Part shown: positions 31,704-42,707 of the stretch, piece after piece
Position numbering within the stretch: position 1 is the first letter of the stretch
How the letters are laid out: each line of letters begins with the position of its first letter
Origin: Piscibacillus halophilus
GTDB lineage: Bacteria > Bacillota > Bacilli > Bacillales > Alkalibacillaceae
Length of the DNA: 64,000 nucleotides
Direction of reading: 5' to 3'
Assembly: GCF_900110685.1 (NCBI RefSeq)
Contig: NZ_FOES01000004.1
Span: 80,632 to 144,631, forward strand
Program-made: the position numbers and the translations under genes
The notes under the pieces: model-generated
What the model was told of the DNA's origin: nothing
Database searches by the model: none
What the model saw: the letters and a program-made list of their open reading frames with translations, nothing else

Positions 31704-33422
31704 TTATAAAGTTAGAGAAGCAACCTTATTTTTTCCGTTACGTTTAGCCCCGACATACATAGAGCGGTCTGCATTACGAATCAATTCCTGTGGGGTTTCA
31801 CATTGTTCCGGGTAAGTAGCCACTCCAATACTTGCAGTCACCTTAATTTCTTGCACTTCAACATCTCCGTCTATTGCCTTGTATAGAATAAATGGTTCGC
31901 TGGCAATAGCATATCTAATCTCTTCCGCTACTTGGACAACATCATCATGTGACATCCCTTTTATTAATACTGTAAACTCTTCTCCACCATACCGTGCAAT
32001 CACACCATAATGACCGAATAATCGTACTAAACGGTTTGATAACTCAACCAGTACTTCATTGCCGGATTCATGACCGTATTGATCATTTATTGCTTTAAAT
32101 GAATCTAGGTCAAGGATGATGACGGATAAGCTTTCATCGATGCCTTTCGCCTCTAAGTCTTTAGCGTATTCATCAATGTATTCAATAAAATAACGATAAT
32201 TGTATAAATTCGTTAACTGATCTCGCTGACTCTTAGTTTTTGCGGACTCGTAATGGCGTGCATTTTCAATTGCGACAGATAAGAAATTAGCTAATATCTC
32301 AAGCAACATTAAATGATATTTTTCGTAAGCATTAATTTCATACGAAGCCACAGTTAATATACCTACTACTTTATTATTTCTTTGAATTGGTACCCCCATA
32401 ACACTATTTGTACCTCCAGGCAATTCATGCGGCATGAGTTCATTAATGTCTTTCTTCCCCATTAACATAATACTTTCTTCTCGTTCATAGACTATTCCCG
32501 CAAATCCTTCACCCTGATGAAGCTTAAGTTTCTTCTTCACTTGATTTCCTTGATCATCCATATGCCGAATTAATTTCATCATTCTATTTTCATTAGAAAT
32601 ATCAAATACATATATATTAGAAGCAGGAATCAAACGTTTGACCTCATCTAAAAATGTATCTAGCACACTTTTGACATTTAAACTTTTAGATAGTTCATGC
32701 CCAATTTCACTAGTTGTATGTAAGTATTTATTAATTCTTTGTGTGTTGTGGTAATAAGAAAATACAATCGATAGCAGAATAAAAGGAATACCAACAAAAA
32801 ATACAGCAATAGCCTCAATTTGTAGATACATTAAATATAATACTAATCCTAATGGGAAAGCTAAAAATGTTACACCAGAATCTATTAACAAACTCTTAGG
32901 ATATGCGAACAATTCTTCTCCGTGAACAAACCACTGAATAACGGATAAACATACTTGATTGACTAGGATGACCCCAATAATGTAGCCTGCTAGAGGGATG
33001 ATTTCTTCCATTGAATTAATAGCTAATGCACCATGGGTTCCACCTAAGGCATAATACAAACCTGCCGATATAACAGACGTTAGTAAAAACATGGTTGAAT
33101 TAGTTGGGATTCGGTAGGAGTCGTCTTTTTTGAGATTTAATTTAACAAATAATACGACTAAAGAGATCTGAGTTAAAATCAACTCCACAAATAACCCGAA
33201 ATATAAAAAGGCAGCTAGACTAATACCATTACTAAAAAACACTGTAATATTTCCTACTTTAATTGGAAATACCGCAACCGCACTAATCACGATTGCAAAG
33301 GCTAATAAATCAAGCCAATATTCCGAAAAATTTGGTTTGAATTCAAGATACGAGTAAGTGACAAGAGACGGAAAAGCGATTAACCAAATAACCCATAACG
33401 TTACAACCTTTGATTTCGCCAT
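31704..33422 (-). CDS. Membrane GAF-GGDEF diguanylate cyclase
   Basis: Probable synthesis of cyclic di-GMP from two GTP. About 572 residues: seven or eight N-terminal helices (to about 220), a GAF domain (about 230-385, with SVMGVPIQRNNKVVGILTVA) and a GGDEF domain (about 400-565) with an active-type GGEEF signature near 479-483. The RxxD inhibitory site normally five residues before GGEEF is not present (GHYG there), so product inhibition by that route is unlikely. The ATG at 33422 has AAGGGG eight bases before. comC occupies this place in B. subtilis. Confidence 0.88.
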   Translation of the reverse strand: MAKSKVVTLWVIWLIAFPSLVTYSYLEFKPNFSEYWLDLLAFAIVISAVAVFPIKVGNITVFFSNGISLAAFLYFGLFVELILTQISLVVLFVKLNLKKDDSYRIPTNSTMFLLTSVISAGLYYALGGTHGALAINSMEEIIPLAGYIIGVILVNQVCLSVIQWFVHGEELFAYPKSLLIDSGVTFLAFPLGLVLYLMYLQIEAIAVFFVGIPFILLSIVFSYYHNTQRINKYLHTTSEIGHELSKSLNVKSVLDTFLDEVKRLIPASNIYVFDISNENRMMKLIRHMDDQGNQVKKKLKLHQGEGFAGIVYEREESIMLMGKKDINELMPHELPGGTNSVMGVPIQRNNKVVGILTVASYEINAYEKYHLMLLEILANFLSVAIENARHYESAKTKSQRDQLTNLYNYRYFIEYIDEYAKDLEAKGIDESLSVIILDLDSFKAINDQYGHESGNEVLVELSNRLVRLFGHYGVIARYGGEEFTVLIKGMSHDDVVQVAEEIRYAIASEPFILYKAIDGDVEVQEIKVTASIGVATYPEQCETPQELIRNADRSMYVGAKRNGKNKVASLTL

Positions 33423-33451
33423 AAGCAAACCCCTTCATTCTACAGAAATAG

Positions 33452-34747
33452 TTAACCATTTTCTTTCATCAAAAAGTTCCGAACTTCAGAAACAAAATAT
33501 AAAGATCCTGTTATGACTAAAATTTGATCAGTCTCTTGTTGTAACCTAAATTCATTAACAGCATATTTCCAATTTTCTGTTACTATAATACCACATTTAT
33601 GAAACTTTTGTAATAGTTCTTTTTTACTATAACTTTTTTTGAAGTTAAATGGCGTCAATGTAATCTCGTTATAATGCTTTCTAAAAGCCTCTAACATCAA
33701 ATCGATTGGCTTATCTTGAATAATGGAGATTAATAAATGTACGTTTTTGGGATCAAATCGACTGTTAATTGTTTCAATCAACTGTTCTACCGCTTCCAAA
33801 TTATGTGCTCCATCTAATACAATAGTTGGATGATGATTCACAAATTCAAACCTTCCGACCCAGGTCGTATGTTCTATGCTTGTTATTATTTTCTCTATTG
33901 AAAATGAAAATCCTTCTATGTCACTTAACTTTTTAAAAGAATATATAGCTAAAGTCGCGTTCTCAATTTGATGCTTTCCACTCATCTTAAGTGTGAGGCG
34001 ATCAATGTTGAGGTCATTTGATTTAAATTTAAACACTTCTCCGTTAGATAATGAATCCATCCATTCATAATCAAAGTCTTCTTTAAGATGATGGATAGGA
34101 CTTTGATTGAGTTCCGCTTTATGCTGAATAACATGATAAGGATTAGGTTTTTGTTCGTTTGTAATAATAGGTATGAAGGGTTTTATGATTCCAGCTTTTT
34201 CGTAAGCAATTTCTTCTAACGTATCCCCTAACATCTCCTTATGATCTAAACCAATCATAGTAATAATAGATAAAATAGGTGATATAATATTCGTTGAATC
34301 CATTCTCCCACCAAGACCTGCTTCAAAAATTGCATAATCCACTTTCTGATCTTGAAAATACTTTAAAGCTATACAAGTCACAATTTCAAACTCTGTTGGT
34401 CTTCCGTATTTTGTTAAACCAATCTCATCACAAAGAGGTTTGACTAACTCAACGTAGTGTACTAGTTGTTCTCCAGGTATAGACTGACCATTAATACTGA
34501 TTCTTTCATTAAACACTTCAATATATGGTGAGGTAAATGTTCCAACTGAATAACCGTGATTTTCAATCATGTTTTTCAAAAATGATAAAGTTGAGCCTTT
34601 ACCGTTCGTACCTGCAATATGAATAATTTTTAAGTTTTTTTCAGGGCGTCCCATTTTATCAAGTAATAGTTCTACTCGTTCTAAACCTGGCTTTATTCCG
34701 TATCTTAGCTGATCTTTTAACCAATCAATGGCTTGCTTTTCATTCAT
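33452..34747 (-). CDS. folC: Folylpolyglutamate / dihydrofolate synthase
   Basis: Adds glutamate to folates. The 431-residue Mur-ligase-type protein has the ATP loop HIAGTNGKGSTLSFL near residue 43-57, the EAGLGGRMDSTN motif near 145 and LDGAHNLEAVEQL near 305. Complete. It follows valS after a terminator, as in B. subtilis. Confidence 0.94.
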   Translation of the reverse strand: MNEKQAIDWLKDQLRYGIKPGLERVELLLDKMGRPEKNLKIIHIAGTNGKGSTLSFLKNMIENHGYSVGTFTSPYIEVFNERISINGQSIPGEQLVHYVELVKPLCDEIGLTKYGRPTEFEIVTCIALKYFQDQKVDYAIFEAGLGGRMDSTNIISPILSIITMIGLDHKEMLGDTLEEIAYEKAGIIKPFIPIITNEQKPNPYHVIQHKAELNQSPIHHLKEDFDYEWMDSLSNGEVFKFKSNDLNIDRLTLKMSGKHQIENATLAIYSFKKLSDIEGFSFSIEKIITSIEHTTWVGRFEFVNHHPTIVLDGAHNLEAVEQLIETINSRFDPKNVHLLISIIQDKPIDLMLEAFRKHYNEITLTPFNFKKSYSKKELLQKFHKCGIIVTENWKYAVNEFRLQQETDQILVITGSLYFVSEVRNFLMKENG

Positions 34748-34767
34748 GTAAACACCCCCATATAATA

Positions 34768-34797
34768 AATTGCCTGCTCAAGAGCAGGCAATTTTAA
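34768..34797 (-). terminator. Terminator after valS
   Basis: AAATTGCCTGCTC and GAGCAGGCAATTT, a 13-bp perfect stem with a two-base centre, lies between the valS stop codon (34802) and the folC start. T runs follow on the minus strand. Confidence 0.85.
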
Positions 34798-34801
34798 TAT
34801 T

Positions 34802-37450
34802 TTATAAAACTTCTTCTAACTCTCTTAATCGTTCTTGAACAAGACGTTGTTTTTCCAAATAATCTTTTTCCTTATCACGTTCTTCTTGTACAACATGATC
34901 AGGAGCTTTATTTACGAAGTTTTCATTAGACAATTTCTTCTGAACACGTTCAACTTCTTGATTCCATTTATCCAGTTCCTTTTTAAGTCTTTCAATTTCT
35001 GATTCAATGTCAATGAGCCCTTCAAGAGGGAAGAATATTTCTGCGCCTGTTACAACTGCACTTTTAGCTTGTTCTGGAATTTGAACTTCAGTTGCAATCG
35101 TGAGTGTCTCAGGGTTACAGAAACGCTCAAGATAAATTTGATTCTTTTCTAATTCTCTAACAACAGATTCGTCATTTGCTTTAATGATCATCTTAATCTC
35201 TTTAGACATTGGTGTGTCTACTTCCGCTCGAACATTACGAACAGAACGGATAATGGAAACTAATCGCTGCATTTCTTTCGCAGATTGTTCATTATTATAT
35301 TCTGTCTTTACTTCTGGCCAGCTGCTGGTAACGATTGATTCCCCTTCATGAGGGATGTGCTGCCATATTTCCTCGGTAATGAATGGCATAAATGGATGAA
35401 GCATACGTAAGATACTATCTAGAGTAACAACTAGTATAGAACGAGTTGTTTGTTTAGCTTCTTCATCATCACCATAAAGTGGTAGTTTCGCCATTTCAAT
35501 ATACCAGTCACAGAATTCATCCCAGATAAAGTTATATAAATGGCGCCCCGCTTCACCAAAGTCATAACGGTCAATATTACGTGTGACGTTTTCAATCGTT
35601 TCATTTAAACGAGTTAGAATCCACTCATCTGCTAATGATTTTTTCTTAGTTAAATCAATATCTTCATACTTAAACCCTTCTAGGTTCATCTGTACGAAAC
35701 GTGAAGCATTCCAAATCTTATTCGCAAAGTTCCAAGTAGATTCAACTTTCTCCCAATGGAAGCGCAAATCTTGGCCTGGGGATGAACCAGTAGATAAGAA
35801 ATAACGTAACGAATCTGCTCCATATTGATCAATAACATCCATTGGATCAACACCATTACCTAATGATTTACTCATCTTACGTCCCTGGGCATCACGAACG
35901 AGTCCATGCATAATCACATCTTTAAATGGTCTTCTATTTGTAAATTCGACAGATTGGAAGACCATACGTGCTACCCAGAAGAAAATAATATCATATCCAG
36001 TCACTAAAGCATCGGTTGGGAAGTATCGTTGATAATCTTTACTGTTTTCATTTGGCCAACCCATTGTTGAAAACGGCCATAATGCTGATGAGAACCACGT
36101 ATCTAATACGTCGTCATCTTGTCTCCAATTCTCGATGTCTTCTGGTTCTTCACGTCCAACGTAAACTTCCCCAGTCTCTTTATGGTACCATGCAGGAATT
36201 CTATGGCCCCACCATAATTGACGGGAAATACACCAATCACGAATGTTTTCCATCCAATTTAGATAAGTGTTTTCAAAACGTTCCGGAACGAAATTAACCT
36301 TATCATCAGTTTTTTGTAATTCAACTGCTTGCTTAGCTAGTGGTTCCATTTTAACAAACCATTGCGTAGATAAATAAGGCTCTACAACAGCTCCGCTACG
36401 CTCAGAATGACCAACTGAATGTTCATGTTCTTCAATTTTAAATAAAACGCCATCCTCTTGTAAGTCTTTCACTATCTGTTTACGGCATTCGAAGCGATCC
36501 ATGCCTTTATACTTACCAGCATTTTCATTCATCGAACCGTCTTCATTCATAACTAAGATCCGCTCTAGATTATGACGATTACCGATTTCGAAATCATTTG
36601 GGTCATGTGCAGGTGTAATTTTTACTGCCCCTGAACCAAATTCCATGTCTACATAATCATCAGCTATAATCTCAATTTCACGTTCAACAATCGGAAGAAT
36701 GACTTTTTTGCCAATAAGGTGCTTGTAACGCTCATCTTCTGGATGTACAGCAACCGCCGTATCCCCTAACATCGTCTCAGGGCGAGTCGTCGCGATTTCA
36801 ATAAGCCCTGAACCATCTTTTAAAGGATACCTCATGTGATAGAAAGCACCTTTAACGTCTTTATAGATGACCTCAATATCAGATAATGCTGTTTGAGTAC
36901 TAGGGTCCCAGTTAATAATATATTCTCCACGGTAAATGAGATCTTTTTCATATAAAGTAACAAAAACCTCTTTTACAGCGTCTGATAAGCCTTCATCTAA
37001 TGTAAAACGTTCCTTAGAATAATCTAAACCTAAACCTAATTTTTCCCATTGCTGACGTATGAATGACGCATACTCTTCTTTCCAGTCCCATGCACGCTCT
37101 AGGAATTTCTCACGTCCCAAATCATAACGAGATATCCCTTCTTCTCTAAGTTTACCTTCTACTTTTGCTTGAGTAGCAATTCCTGCGTGATCCATTCCAG
37201 GCAACCATAAAACGTCATAGCCTCTCATACGTTTATAACGAGTAATAATATCTTGTAATGTTGTATCCCAAGCATGACCTAAGTGTAGACGTCCTGTTAC
37301 GTTTGGTGGTGGGATGACGACTGTAAACGGTTCCTTACTTTCATCATCTTTTGCTTCAAAAAACTTTCCATCTACCCAAAACTTGTAACGGTCTTTTTCA
37401 ACCTCTTGAGGGTTATACTTGGGAGCCATTGTGATCTGTTCATCTGCCAT
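34802..37450 (-). CDS. valS: Valyl-tRNA synthetase
   Basis: Charges tRNA-Val. The 882-residue class I synthetase has the HIGH motif as HLGHAWD near residue 57, the editing CP1 domain with [17 protein letters not shown] near 220, the KMSKS motif ([10 protein letters not shown]) near 525, the anticodon-binding domain, and a C-terminal coiled coil ([15 protein letters not shown]). Complete. It is preceded by a valine-specific T-box leader and its own promoter. Confidence 0.98.
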   Translation of the reverse strand: MADEQITMAPKYNPQEVEKDRYKFWVDGKFFEAKDDESKEPFTVVIPPPNVTGRLHLGHAWDTTLQDIITRYKRMRGYDVLWLPGMDHAGIATQAKVEGKLREEGISRYDLGREKFLERAWDWKEEYASFIRQQWEKLGLGLDYSKERFTLDEGLSDAVKEVFVTLYEKDLIYRGEYIINWDPSTQTALSDIEVIYKDVKGAFYHMRYPLKDGSGLIEIATTRPETMLGDTAVAVHPEDERYKHLIGKKVILPIVEREIEIIADDYVDMEFGSGAVKITPAHDPNDFEIGNRHNLERILVMNEDGSMNENAGKYKGMDRFECRKQIVKDLQEDGVLFKIEEHEHSVGHSERSGAVVEPYLSTQWFVKMEPLAKQAVELQKTDDKVNFVPERFENTYLNWMENIRDWCISRQLWWGHRIPAWYHKETGEVYVGREEPEDIENWRQDDDVLDTWFSSALWPFSTMGWPNENSKDYQRYFPTDALVTGYDIIFFWVARMVFQSVEFTNRRPFKDVIMHGLVRDAQGRKMSKSLGNGVDPMDVIDQYGADSLRYFLSTGSSPGQDLRFHWEKVESTWNFANKIWNASRFVQMNLEGFKYEDIDLTKKKSLADEWILTRLNETIENVTRNIDRYDFGEAGRHLYNFIWDEFCDWYIEMAKLPLYGDDEEAKQTTRSILVVTLDSILRMLHPFMPFITEEIWQHIPHEGESIVTSSWPEVKTEYNNEQSAKEMQRLVSIIRSVRNVRAEVDTPMSKEIKMIIKANDESVVRELEKNQIYLERFCNPETLTIATEVQIPEQAKSAVVTGAEIFFPLEGLIDIESEIERLKKELDKWNQEVERVQKKLSNENFVNKAPDHVVQEERDKEKDYLEKQRLVQERLRELEEVL

Positions 37451-37467
37451 AATTGTCCCTCCTAAAT

Positions 37468-37750
37468 TTATATAAAATAAAAAAATCTTTCCATCCTTAT
37501 ATAAAAGGACGAAAAGATTGATTTCGCGTTACCACCTTCATTCACAAACATCATAAAGCTCTTAGTTTGTGCACTTCATGAACATAACGGTTTTCCCGGG
37601 TTCACCTACTGAATTCAATGAACCAGCATTTTCAGAGCGACCTTCCAAGTTTTCATACTGAGGAAACTTTCAGCACGTGTTTCCCTCTCTGTCAGAATCC
37701 AACTTGTACTCCTCTCTTACAGCATTTTTCGATTATATTATTTTGATAAT
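37468..37750 (-). ncRNA. T-box leader riboswitch of valS, GUC specifier
   Basis: The minus strand holds the T-box sequence AAGGTGGTAACGCG (about 37525-37540), which pairs with the uncharged tRNA acceptor end, followed by a terminator hairpin (ATCTTTTCGTCC... with GGATGGAAAGAT, then a T run, 37480-37520). Stem I carries GGAAGGTCGCTC, placing GUC (complement of 37639-37641) in the specifier position, which matches valine. Uncharged tRNA-Val should favour the antiterminator and turn valS on. Confidence 0.92.
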
Positions 37751-37780
37751 ATTGTATACGTATTTTATACAATTAGTCAA
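37751..37780 (-). promoter_or_regulatory. Promoter upstream of the valS T-box
   Basis: TTGACT (37775-37780) and TACAAT (37751-37756), minus strand, spacer 18 bases, directly upstream of the T-box leader. Confidence 0.6.
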
Positions 37781-37842
37781 TGAATTTCAAGCAATATAGG
37801 CATTAGATTAAATATTTTCGATTCTTATCGTTCAAATCCATA

Positions 37843-37876
37843 AAAAAAGTGGGGCAATTGCCCACACTTTTATTAT
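37843..37876 (-). terminator. Terminator on the spoVID side of the valS promoter
   Basis: AAAGTGGGGC and GCCCACACTTT form a hairpin with a run of seven T on the minus strand. It is the first terminator after spoVID on that strand, about 250 bases downstream, and the small plus-strand gene lies in between. Confidence 0.7.
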
Positions 37877-37933
37877 ATATCATTAACACTTTCTCTCTAA
37901 GAGTCATATCGTGTAATAGAGAGGAGGAGACTA

Positions 37934-38122
37934 ATGGCTAGATACTACCGTTATAGATTACCACCATGGGCTAGACACTGTATATTTGTCATAGAGAAGT
38001 GTACACTCCCAATTATGGTCTTCCAACTGGTGAAAACATTATTATTCCCAACAACTCTTGATGTGTTCTTATCTGGTTTATTAGTTGGTTTATATATTGC
38101 TTTTTACTTAGAGTGGATTTAA
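37934..38122 (+). CDS. Small hydrophobic protein, unknown
   Basis: A 62-residue protein with an Arg/Tyr-rich start (MARYYRYRLPPWARH) and two hydrophobic segments (about 17-37 and 42-60). A very strong ribosome site (GAGGAGGA, seven bases from the ATG) supports it being real. I do not recognise a family. Its stop codon is one base from the end of convergent spoVID, so any spoVID transcript that runs to the terminator at 37843-37876 would be antisense to the whole gene. B. subtilis has ysxE near this place; this is not YsxE. Confidence 0.6.
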   Translation: MARYYRYRLPPWARHCIFVIEKCTLPIMVFQLVKTLLFPTTLDVFLSGLLVGLYIAFYLEWI

Positions 38123-38123
38123 C

Positions 38124-39422
38124 TTATGATTTATTATAAGGAACGTACAGAACATCTCCAGCTTTTATTTCCTGATTTTCTTCTAGGCCATTGAGACGTT
38201 CTAATTGTGACACGGTCACTTTATAGGAATCAGCAATAGAATCTAGCGTCTCATTTTCTTGTACAAACCGCATTTTCACACTCACTTTTTCTTTTTCTTG
38301 CTCTTCTTCACCGTCACGGAAGAAATGAGATAAATAGTTTAGACCAAACATTTTCTTTTTAGGTTTCTTTGAGCCATCTTGATCATCATAATCGTCTTGA
38401 CCATCGTTCTCATCATAATCTTTTTTACTTTTTTGTTCCACAATTTCAGGAGATGAAGGTTTTTCTTTCTTCTTATCTTTTTTCTTCTCTTTCTTCTTTT
38501 CCTCTTTTGCCGGTTCAACTTCTTCTTTCTTTTCTTTCTTCTCTTTCTTCTCCTCTACTGGTTTAACTTCTTCTTTCTCTTTCTCTTTAACTGGCTCGAC
38601 TTCTTCTTTCTTCTCTTTCTTTTTCTCTTTTACTGGTTCCACATTTTCATAATCTGCTTGATATTCGTTTTCATATTTTTCATTTTCATATTGTTTGTTC
38701 TCGGGTTTTTCTTTATTTTCAGCTACTTCTGGTTTTTCTTTTGCTTTAGCTTTATTCTCTTTATTATTAAAGAATTCATTGAGTGATTGCGATTGCTTCT
38801 TTTGCCAAAATTCACGGCCTTTTGAATCACTCTCTTTATTTTCATTTTCTTCTACACTCTGTACTTCATCTACTGTATCTTCAGGTTCTTCATGATCATT
38901 AAAACTTGGTATTTCCTGCAACTGAAAATCCGAATTAACATTACTTTCGTTTCTTTCTTCTGCTTGAGGCTCTAACTCATATTCATCCTCTACCTCTACA
39001 TTTGCTAAACGAATTTTGGCATAGACGTGTAACGTTTTAGGTTCAGGTAATTCATAATCAAAATATTCAATTTCAACATCTGGTTCACCTGTTTGATTTA
39101 CTCTGCTTGCTGGGATCGTAATATCAACTGGTATTGGATACTGGAATGTTGTAAAACCATTGTCGAGCGCTTTGACTTGTTGTACATAGTTTTCCTCATC
39201 TTCTTGATTATCCATATAAAACATAGGTTCTTCACGAGGCAGTGATTGATAATCACCTGACACCATTAATACCCCACGCAACTGGATGTAGTTGGATTCT
39301 TTTATTATATTAACATCCGGTTGAATGGAAATGCCGTACAAATCATCGATTTCTTCACCTTGACGAAATGCAATTGCTTCATGTAAATCAAATAAAAAGG
39401 GTTCATTTCCGTTTTGATTCAC
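38124..39422 (-). CDS. spoVID: Spore coat morphogenetic protein SpoVID
   Basis: Drives encasement of the spore by the coat and binds SafA and SpoIVA. The 432-residue protein has an N-terminal SPOCS-type beta domain (residues 1-165, with GVLMVSGDY), a long Glu/Lys low-complexity centre made of repeated EVEPVKEKK-like units (about 260-345), and a C-terminal LysM domain (VQENETLDSIADSYKVTVSQL, 385-430). Domain order and position beside hemL match SpoVID. Confidence 0.9.
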   Translation of the reverse strand: MNQNGNEPFLFDLHEAIAFRQGEEIDDLYGISIQPDVNIIKESNYIQLRGVLMVSGDYQSLPREEPMFYMDNQEDEENYVQQVKALDNGFTTFQYPIPVDITIPASRVNQTGEPDVEIEYFDYELPEPKTLHVYAKIRLANVEVEDEYELEPQAEERNESNVNSDFQLQEIPSFNDHEEPEDTVDEVQSVEENENKESDSKGREFWQKKQSQSLNEFFNNKENKAKAKEKPEVAENKEKPENKQYENEKYENEYQADYENVEPVKEKKKEKKEEVEPVKEKEKEEVKPVEEKKEKKEKKEEVEPAKEEKKKEKKKDKKKEKPSSPEIVEQKSKKDYDENDGQDDYDDQDGSKKPKKKMFGLNYLSHFFRDGEEEQEKEKVSVKMRFVQENETLDSIADSYKVTVSQLERLNGLEENQEIKAGDVLYVPYNKS

Positions 39423-39618
39423 GACTCATCCTCCTCACAAAAATATCCTTTACCACTAGATATATGATAACTTGTTTATAAAAAGAACTTTTCAAAGATA
39501 TTAAAGTAAATTGAGATTACTTTATTTAATGGGGATGAGTCCTTCTCAATCAGTGTATGTAGCAATTTTTGTAAGAGGAAAAATTATCTGTTTTTATCAA
39601 TTAATGAGTATTTTTCCA

Positions 39619-39655
39619 ATAAAAAACTCGCAACACAAATGCTGCGAGTTTTTAT
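39619..39655 (-). terminator. Terminator of the hem operon
   Basis: AAAAACTCGCA and TGCGAGTTTTT (39621-39653) form a stem directly after the hemL stop codon at 39657, with a T run on the minus strand. The remaining gap to spoVID (39423-39618) shows no gene. Confidence 0.88.
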
Positions 39656-39656
39656 T

Positions 39657-40943
39657 CTACTTGTTATACGATTTAAAAGCCTGCTCAGCTGCTTGAATTG
39701 TTTTTTCAATATCATCATCCGTGTGAGCTGTTGATAGAAACATTCCTTCAAACTGAGAAGGTGGTAAGAAAATACCTTGTTCACCCATTAAACGATAGTA
39801 TTCGGCGAACCATTCTAAGTCAGAAGATTTTGCTGTTTCAAAATTGATGACTTCTTCATTAGTAAAGAAGAAACCAATCATAGAGCCTGCACGATTCACT
39901 GTTAGTGGAACCCCGTTAGCTTCAGCCGCTTTCTGGTATCCTTCCGTTAGACGGTCTGCTTTCTTATTCATTTCGTCATAAGATTGCTCTGTTAATTGAC
40001 TTAATGTTTCATAACCTGCTGCCATCGCTAATGGATTTCCAGATAGTGTACCAGCTTGATAAATATCCCCAGCTGGGGCAATACGTTCCATAATTTCACG
40101 TCTTCCACCATAAGCCCCTACAGGTAAGCCACCGCCAATAACCTTACCTAAACAAGTTAAGTCAGGTGTTACATCAAAATGGCCTTGTGCACAATGATAA
40201 CCTACACGGAAGCCAGTCATAACTTCATCAAAGATTAATAGAGATCCATGGTCTTCTGTTACTTTTCTTAAGAAGCTTAAGAAATCATTAACTGGAGGCA
40301 CAACACCCATATTACCTGAAACAGGCTCAACAATAACTGCCGCAATATCATTACCATATTGTTCAAACGCATATTGAACGCTTTCTTGATCATTGTAAGG
40401 TACCGTGATGGTATTTTTAGCAATAGAGGATGGAACCCCAGGACTATCTGGTAAACCTAATGTAGCAACGCCCGAACCTGCTTTAATTAATAGAGAATCT
40501 CCATGGCCATGGTAGTTCCCTTCAAACTTAAGAATTTTATCACGACCAGTATAACCTCGTGCTAGTCGTAAAGCGCTCATTGTAGCCTCAGTCCCAGAGT
40601 TCACCATACGTACCATTTCAATTGATGGCACACGATCAATGACTAATTTGGCTAACTTATTTTCATACTCAACATTAGCCCCAAAGCTTGTTCCCTTTTC
40701 TAAAACCTTTTTTAGATTAGAAACAACTTGATCATTCGCATGACCAAGAATTAATGGACCCCAGCTCAATACGTAATCAATATATTCATTTCCATCGACA
40801 TCGTAAATTTTAGAGCCTTTTCCTTCTTCCATATAAATAGGGTCCATATTAACTGAATTGAAGGCTCTCACTGGCGAATTAACACCACCTGGCAATAAAT
40901 CAACTGCCTCATTAAATAGAGCTTTAGACTTATCATAACCCAT
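39657..40943 (-). CDS. hemL: Glutamate-1-semialdehyde 2,1-aminomutase
   Basis: PLP enzyme that turns glutamate-1-semialdehyde into 5-aminolevulinate. The 428 residues include [21 protein letters not shown] near 120, the PLP-binding [10 protein letters not shown] near 240, and the Schiff-base lysine in [19 protein letters not shown] near 265. Complete. Last gene of hemAXCDBL. Confidence 0.97.
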   Translation of the reverse strand: MGYDKSKALFNEAVDLLPGGVNSPVRAFNSVNMDPIYMEEGKGSKIYDVDGNEYIDYVLSWGPLILGHANDQVVSNLKKVLEKGTSFGANVEYENKLAKLVIDRVPSIEMVRMVNSGTEATMSALRLARGYTGRDKILKFEGNYHGHGDSLLIKAGSGVATLGLPDSPGVPSSIAKNTITVPYNDQESVQYAFEQYGNDIAAVIVEPVSGNMGVVPPVNDFLSFLRKVTEDHGSLLIFDEVMTGFRVGYHCAQGHFDVTPDLTCLGKVIGGGLPVGAYGGRREIMERIAPAGDIYQAGTLSGNPLAMAAGYETLSQLTEQSYDEMNKKADRLTEGYQKAAEANGVPLTVNRAGSMIGFFFTNEEVINFETAKSSDLEWFAEYYRLMGEQGIFLPPSQFEGMFLSTAHTDDDIEKTIQAAEQAFKSYNK

Positions 40944-40958
40944 TAATATAACCTCCTT

Positions 40959-41936
40959 TTATTGTTGAAGCCATTTTGCTACATCTTTTGCAAAGTAAGT
41001 AATAATTAAATCTGCACCTGCACGTTTCATTGAGGTTAATTTTTCTAAAACGATCTGTTGTTCATCAATCCAACCGTTTTGTGCTGCTGCTTTAACCATA
41101 GAAAATTCACCGCTCACATTATAAGCTACAACTGGTAAGTTAAAACGGTCTCGAACTTCTCTTATAATATCTAAGTAAGTCATAGCGGGCTTAACGATTA
41201 GAAAATCAGCACCTTCCATGATATCTGATTCTGCTTCTCGTTGCGCTTCTAATCGATTGGCAGGATCCATCTGATAGGTTTTTCTATCCCCGAATTGAGG
41301 AGTACTTCCAACAGCATCTCTAAATGGTCCATAGAAAGCCGATGCGTACTTAATCGCATAGGACATAATAGGTATATTTTCAAACCCTGCTTCATCTAGT
41401 CCTTGACGAATCGCTGCTACAAACCCATCCATCATATTGGACGGAGCTATGATGTCAGCTCCAGCTTTTGCTTGTGATACAGCTGTCTGTACGAGTAAAG
41501 GTAGTGATTCATCATTATGAACGAAATGATCATGAATAACCCCGCAATGACCATGATCGGTATACTCGCATAAACATGTATCTGCAACAACTAATACGTT
41601 CGGATAATTTTCTTTAATGAATCGTGTTGCTTGTTGAATAATCCCTTCATCATTATAAGCCTCAGACCCTACCGCATCTTTTACTTTTGGAATTCCAAAT
41701 AATAAAACGGCTCGAATTCCTAAGGCGACCACTTCATCCATTTCTTCAGCTAATCGATCTAAAGAAATTTGATAAACTCCTGGCATTGATGGGACCTCGT
41801 TCTTCTGACCCTCTTCTTCTAAAACAAATATAGGGTAAATTAAATCTTCTGTACGTAAATGCGTTTCCCTAACTAATGCACGCATACTAGCTGATCTTCT
41901 AAGTCTTCTATGTCTGTCAAACCCTAAATCGTTCAT
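40959..41936 (-). CDS. hemB: Delta-aminolevulinic acid dehydratase (porphobilinogen synthase)
   Basis: Condenses two 5-aminolevulinates to porphobilinogen. The 325-residue protein has the cysteine zinc site in [15 protein letters not shown] near 120, and two active-site lysines in [16 protein letters not shown] near 197 and [12 protein letters not shown] near 250. It starts directly after the hemD stop codon (TAGATG). Confidence 0.97.
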   Translation of the reverse strand: MNDLGFDRHRRLRRSASMRALVRETHLRTEDLIYPIFVLEEEGQKNEVPSMPGVYQISLDRLAEEMDEVVALGIRAVLLFGIPKVKDAVGSEAYNDEGIIQQATRFIKENYPNVLVVADTCLCEYTDHGHCGVIHDHFVHNDESLPLLVQTAVSQAKAGADIIAPSNMMDGFVAAIRQGLDEAGFENIPIMSYAIKYASAFYGPFRDAVGSTPQFGDRKTYQMDPANRLEAQREAESDIMEGADFLIVKPAMTYLDIIREVRDRFNLPVVAYNVSGEFSMVKAAAQNGWIDEQQIVLEKLTSMKRAGADLIITYFAKDVAKWLQQ

Positions 41937-42707
41937 CTATGACTCCCCTTTTCTTGAATAAAAATCAATGACTTCATGTGCTAACCCTTCTAGCGTAAAT
42001 ATCTTTGGTACATAAGTCTCCGTGAAACCAACTTCTTTTGCCTTTTGTTGTGTTGTGTGCCCGATACAAAAGCAAGGTTTACTTAAACTGCCCTCAAAAG
42101 AATCTTGCAAATATATGAAAGCATCAATAGATGAAGGAGACGTAAATGTCCATGCATCTATTGAGTGTTTCATAATATGTTGTAAGTCATCTTGAGCTTG
42201 TTCGTTAAAAACAGTATTATATACTGTAATTGTTTCATAAGAAATCAACTCTTCATCTAATTTCCGGTCAATGACTTGACGAGATAAATTTCCTTTCACA
42301 AGCAACACGTTAGATGGTTTCGCTTCGGTGATAAACGCTTGACTAAAATGTTCAGCATCAAATATTTCTGGAACAAAATCTACCTTAATTCCATTTTGCT
42401 CTAATGACTCTTGAGTTTTGGACCCTACTGAGGCAATTTTTAAATGATAGATCTCGTCTTTTGGAATCTCATATAAGTTTAAAGTCTCAAAAAAATACTT
42501 AACCCCATTCGTACTGGTAAAAACCAACCATTCGTACTGGCTTAACTGACGTAATAAATTCTCATGTAATTTAGAATGTCTTAATTCAAATGTGATAAGT
42601 GATTGCGCAAATATTTGAGCTCCATGTCTTTCAAGTGGGCCAATGAAGTCCTGAGCCTTTGATTCTTCCCTAGATATAAAAATCTTTTTCCCCATTATAT
42701 GAGACAT
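41937..42707 (-). CDS. hemD: Uroporphyrinogen-III synthase
   Basis: Closes and inverts ring D of the linear tetrapyrrole. This family is poorly conserved; identification rests on length (256 residues), the WLVFTSTNGVKYFFE and FTSPSSIDAF motifs, and its place between hemC and hemB. The ATG overlaps the hemC stop codon by one base (TAATG), implying coupled translation. Confidence 0.92.
   Translation of the reverse strand: MSHIMGKKIFISREESKAQDFIGPLERHGAQIFAQSLITFELRHSKLHENLLRQLSQYEWLVFTSTNGVKYFFETLNLYEIPKDEIYHLKIASVGSKTQESLEQNGIKVDFVPEIFDAEHFSQAFITEAKPSNVLLVKGNLSRQVIDRKLDEELISYETITVYNTVFNEQAQDDLQHIMKHSIDAWTFTSPSSIDAFIYLQDSFEGSLSKPCFCIGHTTQQKAKEVGFTETYVPKIFTLEGLAHEVIDFYSRKGES

Noticed and set aside
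38369..38895. Lys/Glu repeats of spoVID as a tandem DNA repeat or CRISPR-like array
   Set aside because: The repeats are irregular in length, in frame, and explained by the low-complexity protein region; no spacers of uniform length.
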